17,226 nucleotides of DNA from Nitrospinota bacterium (GTDB taxonomy: Bacteria > JAUXIQ01): NCBI GenBank assembly GCA_030620925.1, contig JAUXIQ010000007.1, positions 1 to 17,226 of the forward strand, in the 5' to 3' direction. The notes beneath the pieces were generated by a model, which did no database searches, was not told the origin of the DNA, and saw only the letters and a list, made by a program, of their open reading frames with translations. How positions within the stretch are numbered: the first letter of the stretch is position 1; each line of letters begins with the position of its first letter. This document shows, piece by piece, positions 1 to 6,404 of the stretch. A program made the translations under genes and the position numbers.

Positions 1-840
1 GAGCACCAGGAGCAATTCCAGAGGCGCTACGGCCTGGAAGAAGTGGTGGAAGTCTTCGGCTCCACGGAAGGAGGAGCCACTACCATGCGCTTTCCGGAAG
101 ACCCCAGGGGAAGCGTGGGCGCCATGCCGCCGGAGCTGAAGTTACTGAACGAGAAAATGGAAGAATGTCCTCCGGCTGAGCTGGACGAAAACGGGAAACT
201 GCTCAACTACGACGACGCGGTTGGTGAAATTTTAAACGTCGAGGGCGTTGGCAGGTTCGAGGAATACTACAAGAACCCCCAAGCCACGGCCGCCAAGACG
301 GAAGGCAACATGTTCCACACTGGCGACCTGGCCTACTACCGCATGGGGGAAAAGGATGGCGAGCAGGTCCGCTTCATGTATTTCGTTGGCAGGACGGACG
401 ACTGGATAAGGAAAGACGGCGAGAACTTCCTGGCCGACCCCCTGGAGGAGATACTTACCCGCTTCGACGATATCTTCCTCTGCTCCACTTACGGCGTCCC
501 CTGCGCCGACGGCGACGAGCACGTGATGGCGGCGCTGGTCCTAAGAGAAGGCGGTAAGTTCGATCCCAAGAAATTCTACGACTTTCTAGATAACCAGGGC
601 GATATGTCGGACAAATGGATTCCCGATTACGTGCGGGTGATGGAAAACCTGCCCCAGACCGACACAGTGAAAATACTCCGCCGTGTGCTGAAGAAGGATT
701 ACTTCAACCCCGATAAAGTCAGTGACACCATGTACTGGCGCGAAAGGGGGGAGACTACCTTCAAACCCTTCAGTAAAGCCGATTACGAGCGCCTGCGACA
801 GACCTTCGTCGAGGCGGGGAGGGACGACCTGCTTATCTGA
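1..840 (+). CDS. Acyl-CoA synthetase, FATP/very-long-chain type (C-terminal part, 5' truncated by window edge)
   Basis: The reading frame is open from base 1 to the stop at 838-840, so only about the last 279 residues are present and the true start lies upstream. The GTG at 43 is internal, because conserved family sequence continues before it. This is the C-terminal half of an ATP-dependent adenylate-forming ligase that converts a carboxylic acid to its acyl-CoA via acyl-AMP. Visible motifs, counted from the window edge, are the A5 motif FGSTEGG near residue 20, the A7 motif HTGDLAYY near 107-114, the hinge block GRTDDWIRKDGEN near 130-142, and the A10 region DTVKILRR with the catalytic lysine at about residue 224. 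The GSTEGG and RKDGEN blocks resemble the fatty-acid-transport-protein/very-long-chain acyl-CoA synthetase branch (FadD6/FadD17-like) more than classic FadD. The acyl substrate cannot be read from the sequence. A strong terminator follows 26 nt after the stop. Confidence 0.9.
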   Translation, partial: EHQEQFQRRYGLEEVVEVFGSTEGGATTMRFPEDPRGSVGAMPPELKLLNEKMEECPPAELDENGKLLNYDDAVGEILNVEGVGRFEEYYKNPQATAAKTEGNMFHTGDLAYYRMGEKDGEQVRFMYFVGRTDDWIRKDGENFLADPLEEILTRFDDIFLCSTYGVPCADGDEHVMAALVLREGGKFDPKKFYDFLDNQGDMSDKWIPDYVRVMENLPQTDTVKILRRVLKKDYFNPDKVSDTMYWRERGETTFKPFSKADYERLRQTFVEAGRDDLLI

Positions 841-866
841 CACCGTTCAAAAAACTGGCGACACCG

Positions 867-897
867 ACGGCCCGGAGCTCCTCCGGGCCGTTTTTTT
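867..897 (+). terminator. Intrinsic terminator of the 5' acyl-CoA synthetase gene
   Basis: There is a perfect 11-bp stem (867-877 with 881-891, arm ACGGCCCGGAG), a 3-nt loop, and a run of seven T (891-897). It begins 26 nt after the stop codon at 840, which is classic rho-independent geometry. Confidence 0.92.
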
Positions 898-970
898 GAA
901 TGGATATTTTTTGTAAGGTTGAACCCTGATTGTTTTTGACGAAATCGAAATTGTTTAGAGGTGTTATCTA

Positions 971-1064
971 AATTCGCGACAAAGCCTGCCCTGGAAGGGA
1001 AGCTGTTCCTACATAGCGTGGCGCGGGTTCTTGAATTTTGTAGTAGCGCCTTCCAGGCGCGATC
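971..1064. repeat. Inverted pair of REP-like palindromic units
   Basis: On the plus strand, 1038-1064 holds a unit containing TTGTAGTAGCGCCTTCCAGG, built round the small hairpin GCGCC-TTCCA-GGCGC at 1046-1060. On the minus strand, the stretch opposite about 981-1013 reads TGTAGGAACAGC, then CTTCC and TTCCAGGGCAGGC. The two share a TGTAG(G/T)A...CTTCCAGG layout in opposite orientation. The 9-mer CCTGGAAGG at 990-998 is exactly complementary to CCTTCCAGG at 1049-1057. The pattern resembles intergenic REP/BIME elements. Only one pair is visible here, so dispersal through the genome is unproven. Confidence 0.4.
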
Positions 1065-1083
1065 CGGAACAAAAGGTTAATGG

Positions 1084-1102
1084 GGGCGGCATCATGCCGC
1101 CC
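1084..1102 (-). terminator. Hairpin just downstream of the SDR gene (weak terminator candidate)
   Basis: GGGCGGCAT at 1084-1092 pairs perfectly with ATGCCGCCC at 1094-1102 around a single loop base. The hairpin begins 6 nt past the SDR stop on the minus strand. The sequence after it on that strand is T-rich but interrupted (CCATTAACCTTTTG), so it lacks a proper U-tract and termination may be inefficient. Confidence 0.45.
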
Positions 1103-1108
1103 AGAGCT

Positions 1109-1882
1109 TCACAGCATCTTCAACGGCCAGCCGCCGTTGACACCGAGGCAGATGCCGGTGACGTATGACGCCGCCTCGGAAGCGAGAAACACCACCGCCG
1201 CCGCCTGTTCTTCAGGCTCGGCCAGCCTTTTAATGGGAACCCTGCCTTCCATTCTCTCCCTCAGTCCGGGATTGCGCTCCAGCGCACTGATGACCACCGG
1301 TGTGAGCGTTGCACCGGGGGAAACTGCATTGACGGTTACCCCGTGCCGGGCCACCTCAGCCGCGCAATGCCTGGTAAAACCGAGCACGCCCGCCTTGGCG
1401 GCGGAATAAGTTGCCGGCCCCAGGACGCTGACCAGCTCTCCGGCCAGGGAAGCTATGTTTATTATCCTTCCCCATTTTCGCTCTATCATGCCCGGCAGGA
1501 CCGCCCTGGAGCAGAGAAAAGCGCTCTTGAGGCACAGGTCTATGGTGCTTTCGAAGTCCTCGTCGCTGGTGTCCACCACCTTGGCCCCCCGGGGGCCGCC
1601 GGCGTTATTGACAAGGATGTCTATCTTCTCGAATGTACCCAGGGCGCCTTCCATCATCTCCCGGACGCCATCGCTTCGGCTCACGTCGGCATGCACCGCC
1701 GCGGCCCTCCCACCAAGGCCCTCTATTTCTTCAACTACTTTTCCGGCCCCCTCCAGGTTTATGTCGGCTACGACCACTTCCGCGCCTTCGCAGGCCAGCA
1801 TCAGCGCCGAAGCCTTGCCGATGCCGCTGGCAGAGCCGGTGACCACGGCCGTCTTATTTTCAAGGCCGACTTTAAATCTCAT
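1109..1882 (-). CDS. Short-chain dehydrogenase/reductase (SDR, FabG-like)
   Basis: This is a 257-residue classical SDR, an NAD(P)-dependent oxidoreductase acting on hydroxyl/keto groups. The Rossmann glycine motif TGSASGIG is at residues 15-22, an acidic residue (D40) closes beta-2, which favours NAD over NADP, and NNAG is at 92-95. The catalytic residues are S145, Y159 and K163 (YSAAK), and a typical C-terminal GVNGGW block is present. The frame can be extended upstream to 1945, but the ATG at 1882 is chosen because AAGGAGG sits 5 nt before it and the protein then starts just ahead of the first beta strand, as is usual. It is transcribed away from the AOR gene. FabG-like 3-oxoacyl reductase, alcohol dehydrogenase and hydroxyacyl-CoA dehydrogenase roles are all possible. 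The substrate cannot be assigned, but the acyl-CoA ligase and AOR neighbours suggest fatty, aromatic or alicyclic acid metabolism. Confidence 0.92.
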   Translation of the reverse strand: MRFKVGLENKTAVVTGSASGIGKASALMLACEGAEVVVADINLEGAGKVVEEIEGLGGRAAAVHADVSRSDGVREMMEGALGTFEKIDILVNNAGGPRGAKVVDTSDEDFESTIDLCLKSAFLCSRAVLPGMIERKWGRIINIASLAGELVSVLGPATYSAAKAGVLGFTRHCAAEVARHGVTVNAVSPGATLTPVVISALERNPGLRERMEGRVPIKRLAEPEEQAAAVVFLASEAASYVTGICLGVNGGWPLKML

Positions 1883-2089
1883 TTCATCCTCCTTTCCGTA
1901 AGCCAGAGTCGTCTCAGCCTTCCACCAACCGTGGAGCATTATCACAGATTGGAAATCAAATCAAGGACAGAAGGAGGCCGTGGGCGCCCGGAAAATATGA
2001 ATACGAACTTTTTGTATTGAATAATAGGTTGAGAATGTCGTAAAGTTCAGGATGATTTTTTTCCTTTACAATTTAACGGAGGGTATGAC

Positions 2090-4069
2090 ATGGGAAAAGA
2101 CATCTCCTATGGATACGGGGGAAGCATACTACGCATCGATCTTTCAAATCGTTCCGGCAGCAGAGAGCGGATTACCGATGAGCTGAAAAAACGCTTCCTG
2201 GGCGGGCTGGGGATAAACGATTGGCTCCTGTGGCAGCATTTCCTGAATACCGATATCAACTGCGACCCTCGCAGTGAGGATAACGTCCTGATAGCAGGTC
2301 TTGGTCCCTTCGGCGGCACCGCACTGGGCCTGGGCAGCAAGATGAAATTTACCTTCAAGAGCCCACTCACCAATATGTTCGGCGACTCGGCAGCCGGCGG
2401 CACGCTCGGCCCTAATATGCGCTGGGCGGGCTACGATAACCTGGTGGTGACCGGTAAGGCAGAGAAACCCGTCTATATCTTGATAGACGACAAAAAGGTG
2501 GAAATACGGGATGCGACTCATTTATGGGGAAAAGGGACGGAGGAAACCCAGGAGCATATCTTTGCTGAGATCGGCGATCCTTCGGTGGGCATCGCCTGCA
2601 TCGGCCCCGCCGGGGAAAACCTGGTGGGTTATGCCTGCATAACGGTAACCCATGAACGGGCGGCGGGCCGGACGGGGGGTGGCTGCGTGATGGGCTCCAA
2701 AAACCTTAAGGCGATAGTAGCCCGGGGAACCAGAGGCATACCCGTCTATGATCCGAAGGCGTTTTTACAAATCGCCGCCGAGATGCGCAAATTTATCAAC
2801 GAGCCCGCCCGCAGGGGCTTCAAGAAGGCGGGAACCATAGGGGTTGCCAGGCTGTACAAGGAGATAGGGGATTTAACATACAGAAACGGACTTCTGGACT
2901 CGATGCCCTCAGACAAGCTGGACATGTTAATGCCCGATTGGGTCATTAAAAACCTTAAGCTCTACGACTACTCCTGTTCCCCCGGCTGCAGCGTCGGCTG
3001 CTGCAACATCATCTCCGTTAAAGGGGATGAATCACCCCACGCAGGAAGACTCGCCGGAACCTATTGCGTGGCCCCGGAGCTCTACGCTTTGGGTAAGTTC
3101 GGGGTGGGGTGCGACGTCGGCGACTTCCCGGCCATAACTTATATGAATAATCTGTGCAACAGATACGGGCTGGACGGTCTGGAGGTGAGCAGCATCATCC
3201 CCTGGCTCATGGAGCTGTGGGAAAGAGGGGTGATCACCGAGAAGGAGACCGAGGAGTGGTGCGGCGAGCCGGTCCGCCTCGAGTGGGGGAACGTTGATGC
3301 CATGGAAACGGTAATCCGCTCCATGGGCGAGCAGGACAACGAATTGGGCCGCATCCTGAAGGACGGCATCCTCCCCGCGGCCGAACGCATCATGATGATT
3401 ACCGATAAGCCGACATTACCCTACGCCACCTACGGCAAAGGCGGCATGGCCTATCTCAAGGAGGTTCGTCCGTTCCCATCATGGGCCGCTATGCTGGCTG
3501 TCTCTTCTCGTGGCGCCGACCACCTTAAGGGGCTTAACATGGTGGAGAAGGGGCAGCGGAAGGATATAGCCATGGCCTGGTTCGGCAAGCCTGAGGCCGC
3601 TAAAGCCTACGATCCCGAAATGAAGGGCATGACGCACGCCAGGGCGGAAAACAACGTAGCTGCCATAAATGCGCTGGGTATTTGCGTATTCTTGCCCAGT
3701 TTCGAGCCGTTGAAGATCAGTTTCGATCTGTTCGCCTCCGCTTATCACGCTCTCACCGGTATAGAGCTGACGGGGGATGAACTTTACGGTATAGGGGAGC
3801 GCTGCTCTAATTTGGAAAAAGCTTTCAATTCCCGCCTGGGGCTTACCAGGGAGGACGACAAACTCTGCGAGCGCTACATGAAGGAGCCCGTTACTTCCGG
3901 GCCCGGCAAGGGGATGAAGTGCGAGGACTATTTCGACCACCTGCTGGACCAGTATTACGATTATAAGGGCTGGGACAAGAAGACCTCGCTCCAGACCAGG
4001 AAGAAGTTGGAGGAGTTGGGGTTGTCCGAGGTGGCGGACGTCCTGGAAAAAGATAAAGCTCTGGTCTGA
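2090..4069 (+). CDS. aor: Aldehyde:ferredoxin oxidoreductase family protein (tungsten/molybdopterin)
   Basis: This 659-residue cytoplasmic enzyme belongs to the AOR family, which oxidises aldehydes to carboxylates with ferredoxin or does the reverse, using a bis-pyranopterin W (or Mo) centre and one [4Fe-4S] cluster. The N-terminal domain begins YGGSILRIDLSN and contains GPFGGT (72-77), SPLTNMFGDS (91-100) and AAGRTGGGCVMGSKNLKAI (191-209). The last two are pterin-binding landmarks of the family. The middle domain holds the cluster-ligand region C296, C300, C304, C305. The fourth ligand candidate is C532 in NALGICVF, and RGADHLK (474-480) is another family block. Normal AORs have C-x2-C-x3-C; here the spacing is C-x3-C-x3-C. 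GGAGGG at 2078-2083 gives a good ribosome binding site, and a TACAAT at 2067-2072 is a weak -10 candidate. No ferredoxin, MoaD or cofactor genes adjoin it. A glyceraldehyde- or aromatic-specific relative, or a BamB-like subunit, cannot be excluded. Confidence 0.93.
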   Translation: MGKDISYGYGGSILRIDLSNRSGSRERITDELKKRFLGGLGINDWLLWQHFLNTDINCDPRSEDNVLIAGLGPFGGTALGLGSKMKFTFKSPLTNMFGDSAAGGTLGPNMRWAGYDNLVVTGKAEKPVYILIDDKKVEIRDATHLWGKGTEETQEHIFAEIGDPSVGIACIGPAGENLVGYACITVTHERAAGRTGGGCVMGSKNLKAIVARGTRGIPVYDPKAFLQIAAEMRKFINEPARRGFKKAGTIGVARLYKEIGDLTYRNGLLDSMPSDKLDMLMPDWVIKNLKLYDYSCSPGCSVGCCNIISVKGDESPHAGRLAGTYCVAPELYALGKFGVGCDVGDFPAITYMNNLCNRYGLDGLEVSSIIPWLMELWERGVITEKETEEWCGEPVRLEWGNVDAMETVIRSMGEQDNELGRILKDGILPAAERIMMITDKPTLPYATYGKGGMAYLKEVRPFPSWAAMLAVSSRGADHLKGLNMVEKGQRKDIAMAWFGKPEAAKAYDPEMKGMTHARAENNVAAINALGICVFLPSFEPLKISFDLFASAYHALTGIELTGDELYGIGERCSNLEKAFNSRLGLTREDDKLCERYMKEPVTSGPGKGMKCEDYFDHLLDQYYDYKGWDKKTSLQTRKKLEELGLSEVADVLEKDKALV

Positions 4070-4160
4070 AAAGTTTCATTAATGAGGGAACCTTTTTAAA
4101 AAAACCTCCTCGTTGGAAGGGGCTCATATTCCTTCTAAAAACCTTTGATTTCCAGGTCGT

Positions 4161-4637
4161 CTATTTTGTCCCTTCCAAATAGTCCACGGCCATCTGGAGC
4201 CCTTTTTCGGCTATCCTGCGCATGACCTCTTCCCGCTCACCTTCGAACTCGTGGTGCTCGCACCTGTTGCCGTCGGGGGTGCAGAGCGCTATGTAGGCGG
4301 AGCCCAGAGGTTTCGACGAGCGGCCCGGGATGGGCCCGGCGATGCCCGTCTCGGCGATGGTGATATTCGCCCTGGTGCGTTCCTTAACACCTTCCGCCAT
4401 GGCGATAGCGCCCTCTTCACTCACCGACCCCGGCCCGTCCAGCACCTCCGCCGGAACACCCAGCACGTGAATCTTGGTGTTCCGGGTATAGGTCACTGTG
4501 CCTCCCAGATAGTATTTAGAGGCCCCCGGAACGCTCACGATGAGATGGCTCATGAGACCGCCGGTGGTGGACTCTGCCGCCGCTATGTGCCAGCCTCTCT
4601 CTATTAGCAACTGCCCCAATTTTTCTTCGGTTCTCAC
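4161..4637 (-). CDS. pncC: Stand-alone CinA C-terminal domain protein (nicotinamide-nucleotide amidase, PncC-type)
   Basis: This is a 158-residue single-domain protein of the CinA C-terminal family, which deamidates nicotinamide mononucleotide to nicotinate mononucleotide in pyridine nucleotide salvage. Visible landmarks are AESTTGG (21-27) with the predicted nucleophile S23, GGTVTYTRNTKI (45-56) with Y50 and K55, and the conserved IAETGIAGP and KPLGSAYIAL blocks (94-102 and 109-118). The common AESCTGG has Thr in place of Cys here. The frame can be read back to an ATG at 4679, but nothing like a ribosome binding site precedes it. The GTG at 4637 is chosen because AGAGGGGGA lies 6 nt upstream and the resulting N-terminus matches the family. 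The N-terminal MoaB-like half of full-length CinA is absent. It is last in a row of three minus-strand genes, 90 nt after the MFS gene. Confidence 0.88.
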   Translation of the reverse strand: MRTEEKLGQLLIERGWHIAAAESTTGGLMSHLIVSVPGASKYYLGGTVTYTRNTKIHVLGVPAEVLDGPGSVSEEGAIAMAEGVKERTRANITIAETGIAGPIPGRSSKPLGSAYIALCTPDGNRCEHHEFEGEREEVMRRIAEKGLQMAVDYLEGTK

Positions 4638-4727
4638 GGTTATTCCCCCTCTTGAGATGAGATTTATCACACTTGACATGAAACTTATTCTGCGTTATCC
4701 GTATGCCGATTTCCGCCTCCATCTCCA

Positions 4728-6266
4728 TCAGACCAGCTTCTTGCCGGACATAAAAACCGACGGGATAAACGCCAGGGCGAAAGCTACGGTGATTAAAAAG
4801 AAGGAGTCTTGAAAAGCCGATACCAGGGCCTCCTTGCTCACAATGGTGCTCAGCACCATTATCGCCATTCCCTTAGCTTCGTAGCCCATGTGCCCTATGC
4901 TCTGGAAGTAGCGTTGAATCGAGCCCAGCGCCAGCATGGTAGCGTAGGAGGATGGGTCGTGATACTTGGCGGAGGAGACAAAATGTACGAACTGTCTTTT
5001 CTCCAGCATGGTGCCTAAAATGGCGATGCCGAACATACCCCCCAGTGTCAGGTTCAGGCTCAGGATGCCGGAGGCCATGCGCGTCTTTTCCTGGGGCAGG
5101 TTTACCAGTGCGCCCGCCATCATGGGAGGAGCAGAGATGCCCAGGCCTATGCCCCGGAGGAGCATGATCATGGTTACGGCCATGAAGGATACCCGGACGT
5201 CCAACAGGCCAAAAACGTAAGTGAAAAGGGCCCAGATGAAAAGACCCAGGAAGAGAGGTATTTTAATGCTCGAACGGTCCGTCAGCCATCCACCGAAATA
5301 CGTGCAGGGAACGGCGATGGCCGCCCCGGGGATCATGGCGATCCCGGCCTTCATGATGGGATAGTCCAGAATGTTCTGCAAGTAGATGGGAATCAGGAAG
5401 TTTGTGCCGTAGAGACCGATACCCACCAGGAAATTTATTATCAAGGCCGCGGCGAAGTAGCGGTCGCCGGCCAGACGTATTTCTATAAGCGGATCGGGCT
5501 TACGCAGCTCCACTATTAAGAATATCGTGAAAGCCGCGGCAAAAATCATAAGTAGACGTAGTATATAGTCCGACCCCCACCCCTCCGTCTGCCCCTTGCT
5601 GAGGGCGATGAGGAGCGCGCTGACGAAAACGGTCAAAGTGATGAAACCTGCCACATCAAATTTTCCGACGGGCTGCTTCTCTTCCTTGGGGAAAAGGATG
5701 GAGGTCATTATCATGGCCAGTACGGCGGCCGGGACTATGGCATAAAATGCGAGGCGCCAGTTAAGCGATTCTGTGAGGAAGCCTCCCAGGGTGGGTCCGA
5801 TGGCGGAGCCCACGTTTGCGCTCAACATCCACATGGCCACGGCCATGCCGCGTTTATTTTCCGGAAAGATACTGATGAGAATGGCCAAGGACAGGGGGTA
5901 GACGACCCCGCCCCCGATTCCCTGGACGATCCTGAACGCTATCAGAGAGTCTATGTTCCATGACAGCCCGCACAAGACGGCCCCTATAGAGAACAACCCC
6001 AGCGACAGGATGTAGAGGTTCCGGTTGCCTACAACTCTACCCAGCCAGCCCACCATGGGCATCAGGACGGCCTGGGAGAGCATGTATACGGTGATTATCC
6101 ACTTGACCTTGTCCACGCCGGTCCCGAGGGAGGCCATGATCTCCGGGATGACTATGTTGACGATCGTGATATTGAGTATAGAGATGAAAGAGCCTATGAG
6201 AACGGCTATAGTGGGCCAGAGGAGTTCCCGCGTTCTACTTTGTTCTGCAGCTATTTGAACTTCCAT
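4728..6266 (-). CDS. MFS transporter, DHA2 (EmrB/QacA) family, 14 TM
   Basis: This 512-residue inner-membrane proton-driven drug or organic-solute exporter has the length and hydrophobic pattern of 14-helix DHA2 transporters. Motif A, GWLGRVVGNRN, is at 73-83 in the loop after TM2. Motif B, RIVQGIGGG (112-120), includes the conserved arginine in TM4. The antiporter motif C, GPTLGG, is at 157-162 in TM5. The TM1 D1 motif, normally L-D-x-T-(I/V)-x-N, reads LNITIVN here, so the usual acidic residue is Asn32. There is no good Shine-Dalgarno site before the ATG at 6266, and ACTCCTAT directly precedes it. A 9-bp perfect palindrome with a -10-like core lies 56-77 nt upstream. It sits between the CaiC-like ligase and PncC genes on the same strand. 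No EmrA-type membrane fusion partner is adjacent. The substrate is unknown; export of an acid or toxic intermediate is a guess from context. Confidence 0.9.
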   Translation of the reverse strand: MEVQIAAEQSRTRELLWPTIAVLIGSFISILNITIVNIVIPEIMASLGTGVDKVKWIITVYMLSQAVLMPMVGWLGRVVGNRNLYILSLGLFSIGAVLCGLSWNIDSLIAFRIVQGIGGGVVYPLSLAILISIFPENKRGMAVAMWMLSANVGSAIGPTLGGFLTESLNWRLAFYAIVPAAVLAMIMTSILFPKEEKQPVGKFDVAGFITLTVFVSALLIALSKGQTEGWGSDYILRLLMIFAAAFTIFLIVELRKPDPLIEIRLAGDRYFAAALIINFLVGIGLYGTNFLIPIYLQNILDYPIMKAGIAMIPGAAIAVPCTYFGGWLTDRSSIKIPLFLGLFIWALFTYVFGLLDVRVSFMAVTMIMLLRGIGLGISAPPMMAGALVNLPQEKTRMASGILSLNLTLGGMFGIAILGTMLEKRQFVHFVSSAKYHDPSSYATMLALGSIQRYFQSIGHMGYEAKGMAIMVLSTIVSKEALVSAFQDSFFLITVAFALAFIPSVFMSGKKLV

Positions 6267-6321
6267 ATAGGAGTTTGTCTATTGGTAATGAATGACGCGA
6301 CCCCGTGCATCGCGAGACGCC

Positions 6322-6343
6322 CTATTAACTATAAAGTTAATAG
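6322..6343. promoter_or_regulatory. Perfect palindrome, candidate operator of the MFS gene
   Basis: CTATTAACT (6322-6330) and AGTTAATAG (6335-6343) are exact inverted repeats separated by ATAA. Read on the minus strand, the centre gives TATAGT, a 5-of-6 match to a -10 element, though no convincing -35 lies at the correct spacing. The site is in the 138-nt gap upstream of the exporter. Size and symmetry fit a dimeric repressor of MarR or TetR type, which commonly control such pumps. No regulator gene is in the window. Confidence 0.45.
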
Positions 6344-6404
6344 TCGGAGCTTCCCGCAGCGCATATCGTGCATCATGCATCCTGTATCAAGCGCTGTGCA
6401 TCGT

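Noticed and set aside
1343-2020. Long open frame on the plus strand across the SDR gene
   Set aside because: It is antisense to a well-supported SDR with all catalytic motifs, has no ribosome binding site, and shows no recognisable domain.
2040-2069. Inverted repeat GTAAAG...CTTTAC before the AOR gene
   Set aside because: Only 6 bp with an 18-nt loop in AT-rich sequence. A chance occurrence is likely.
4070-4160. T/A runs and the short palindrome TCATTAATGA between the convergent AOR and PncC genes
   Set aside because: No GC-rich stem followed by a T-run on either strand, so it cannot be called a terminator.
6305-6403. Three copies of GTGCATC in the gap before the MFS gene
   Set aside because: Seven-base repeats at irregular spacing in a 138-nt gap are too short and uneven to call regulatory sites.
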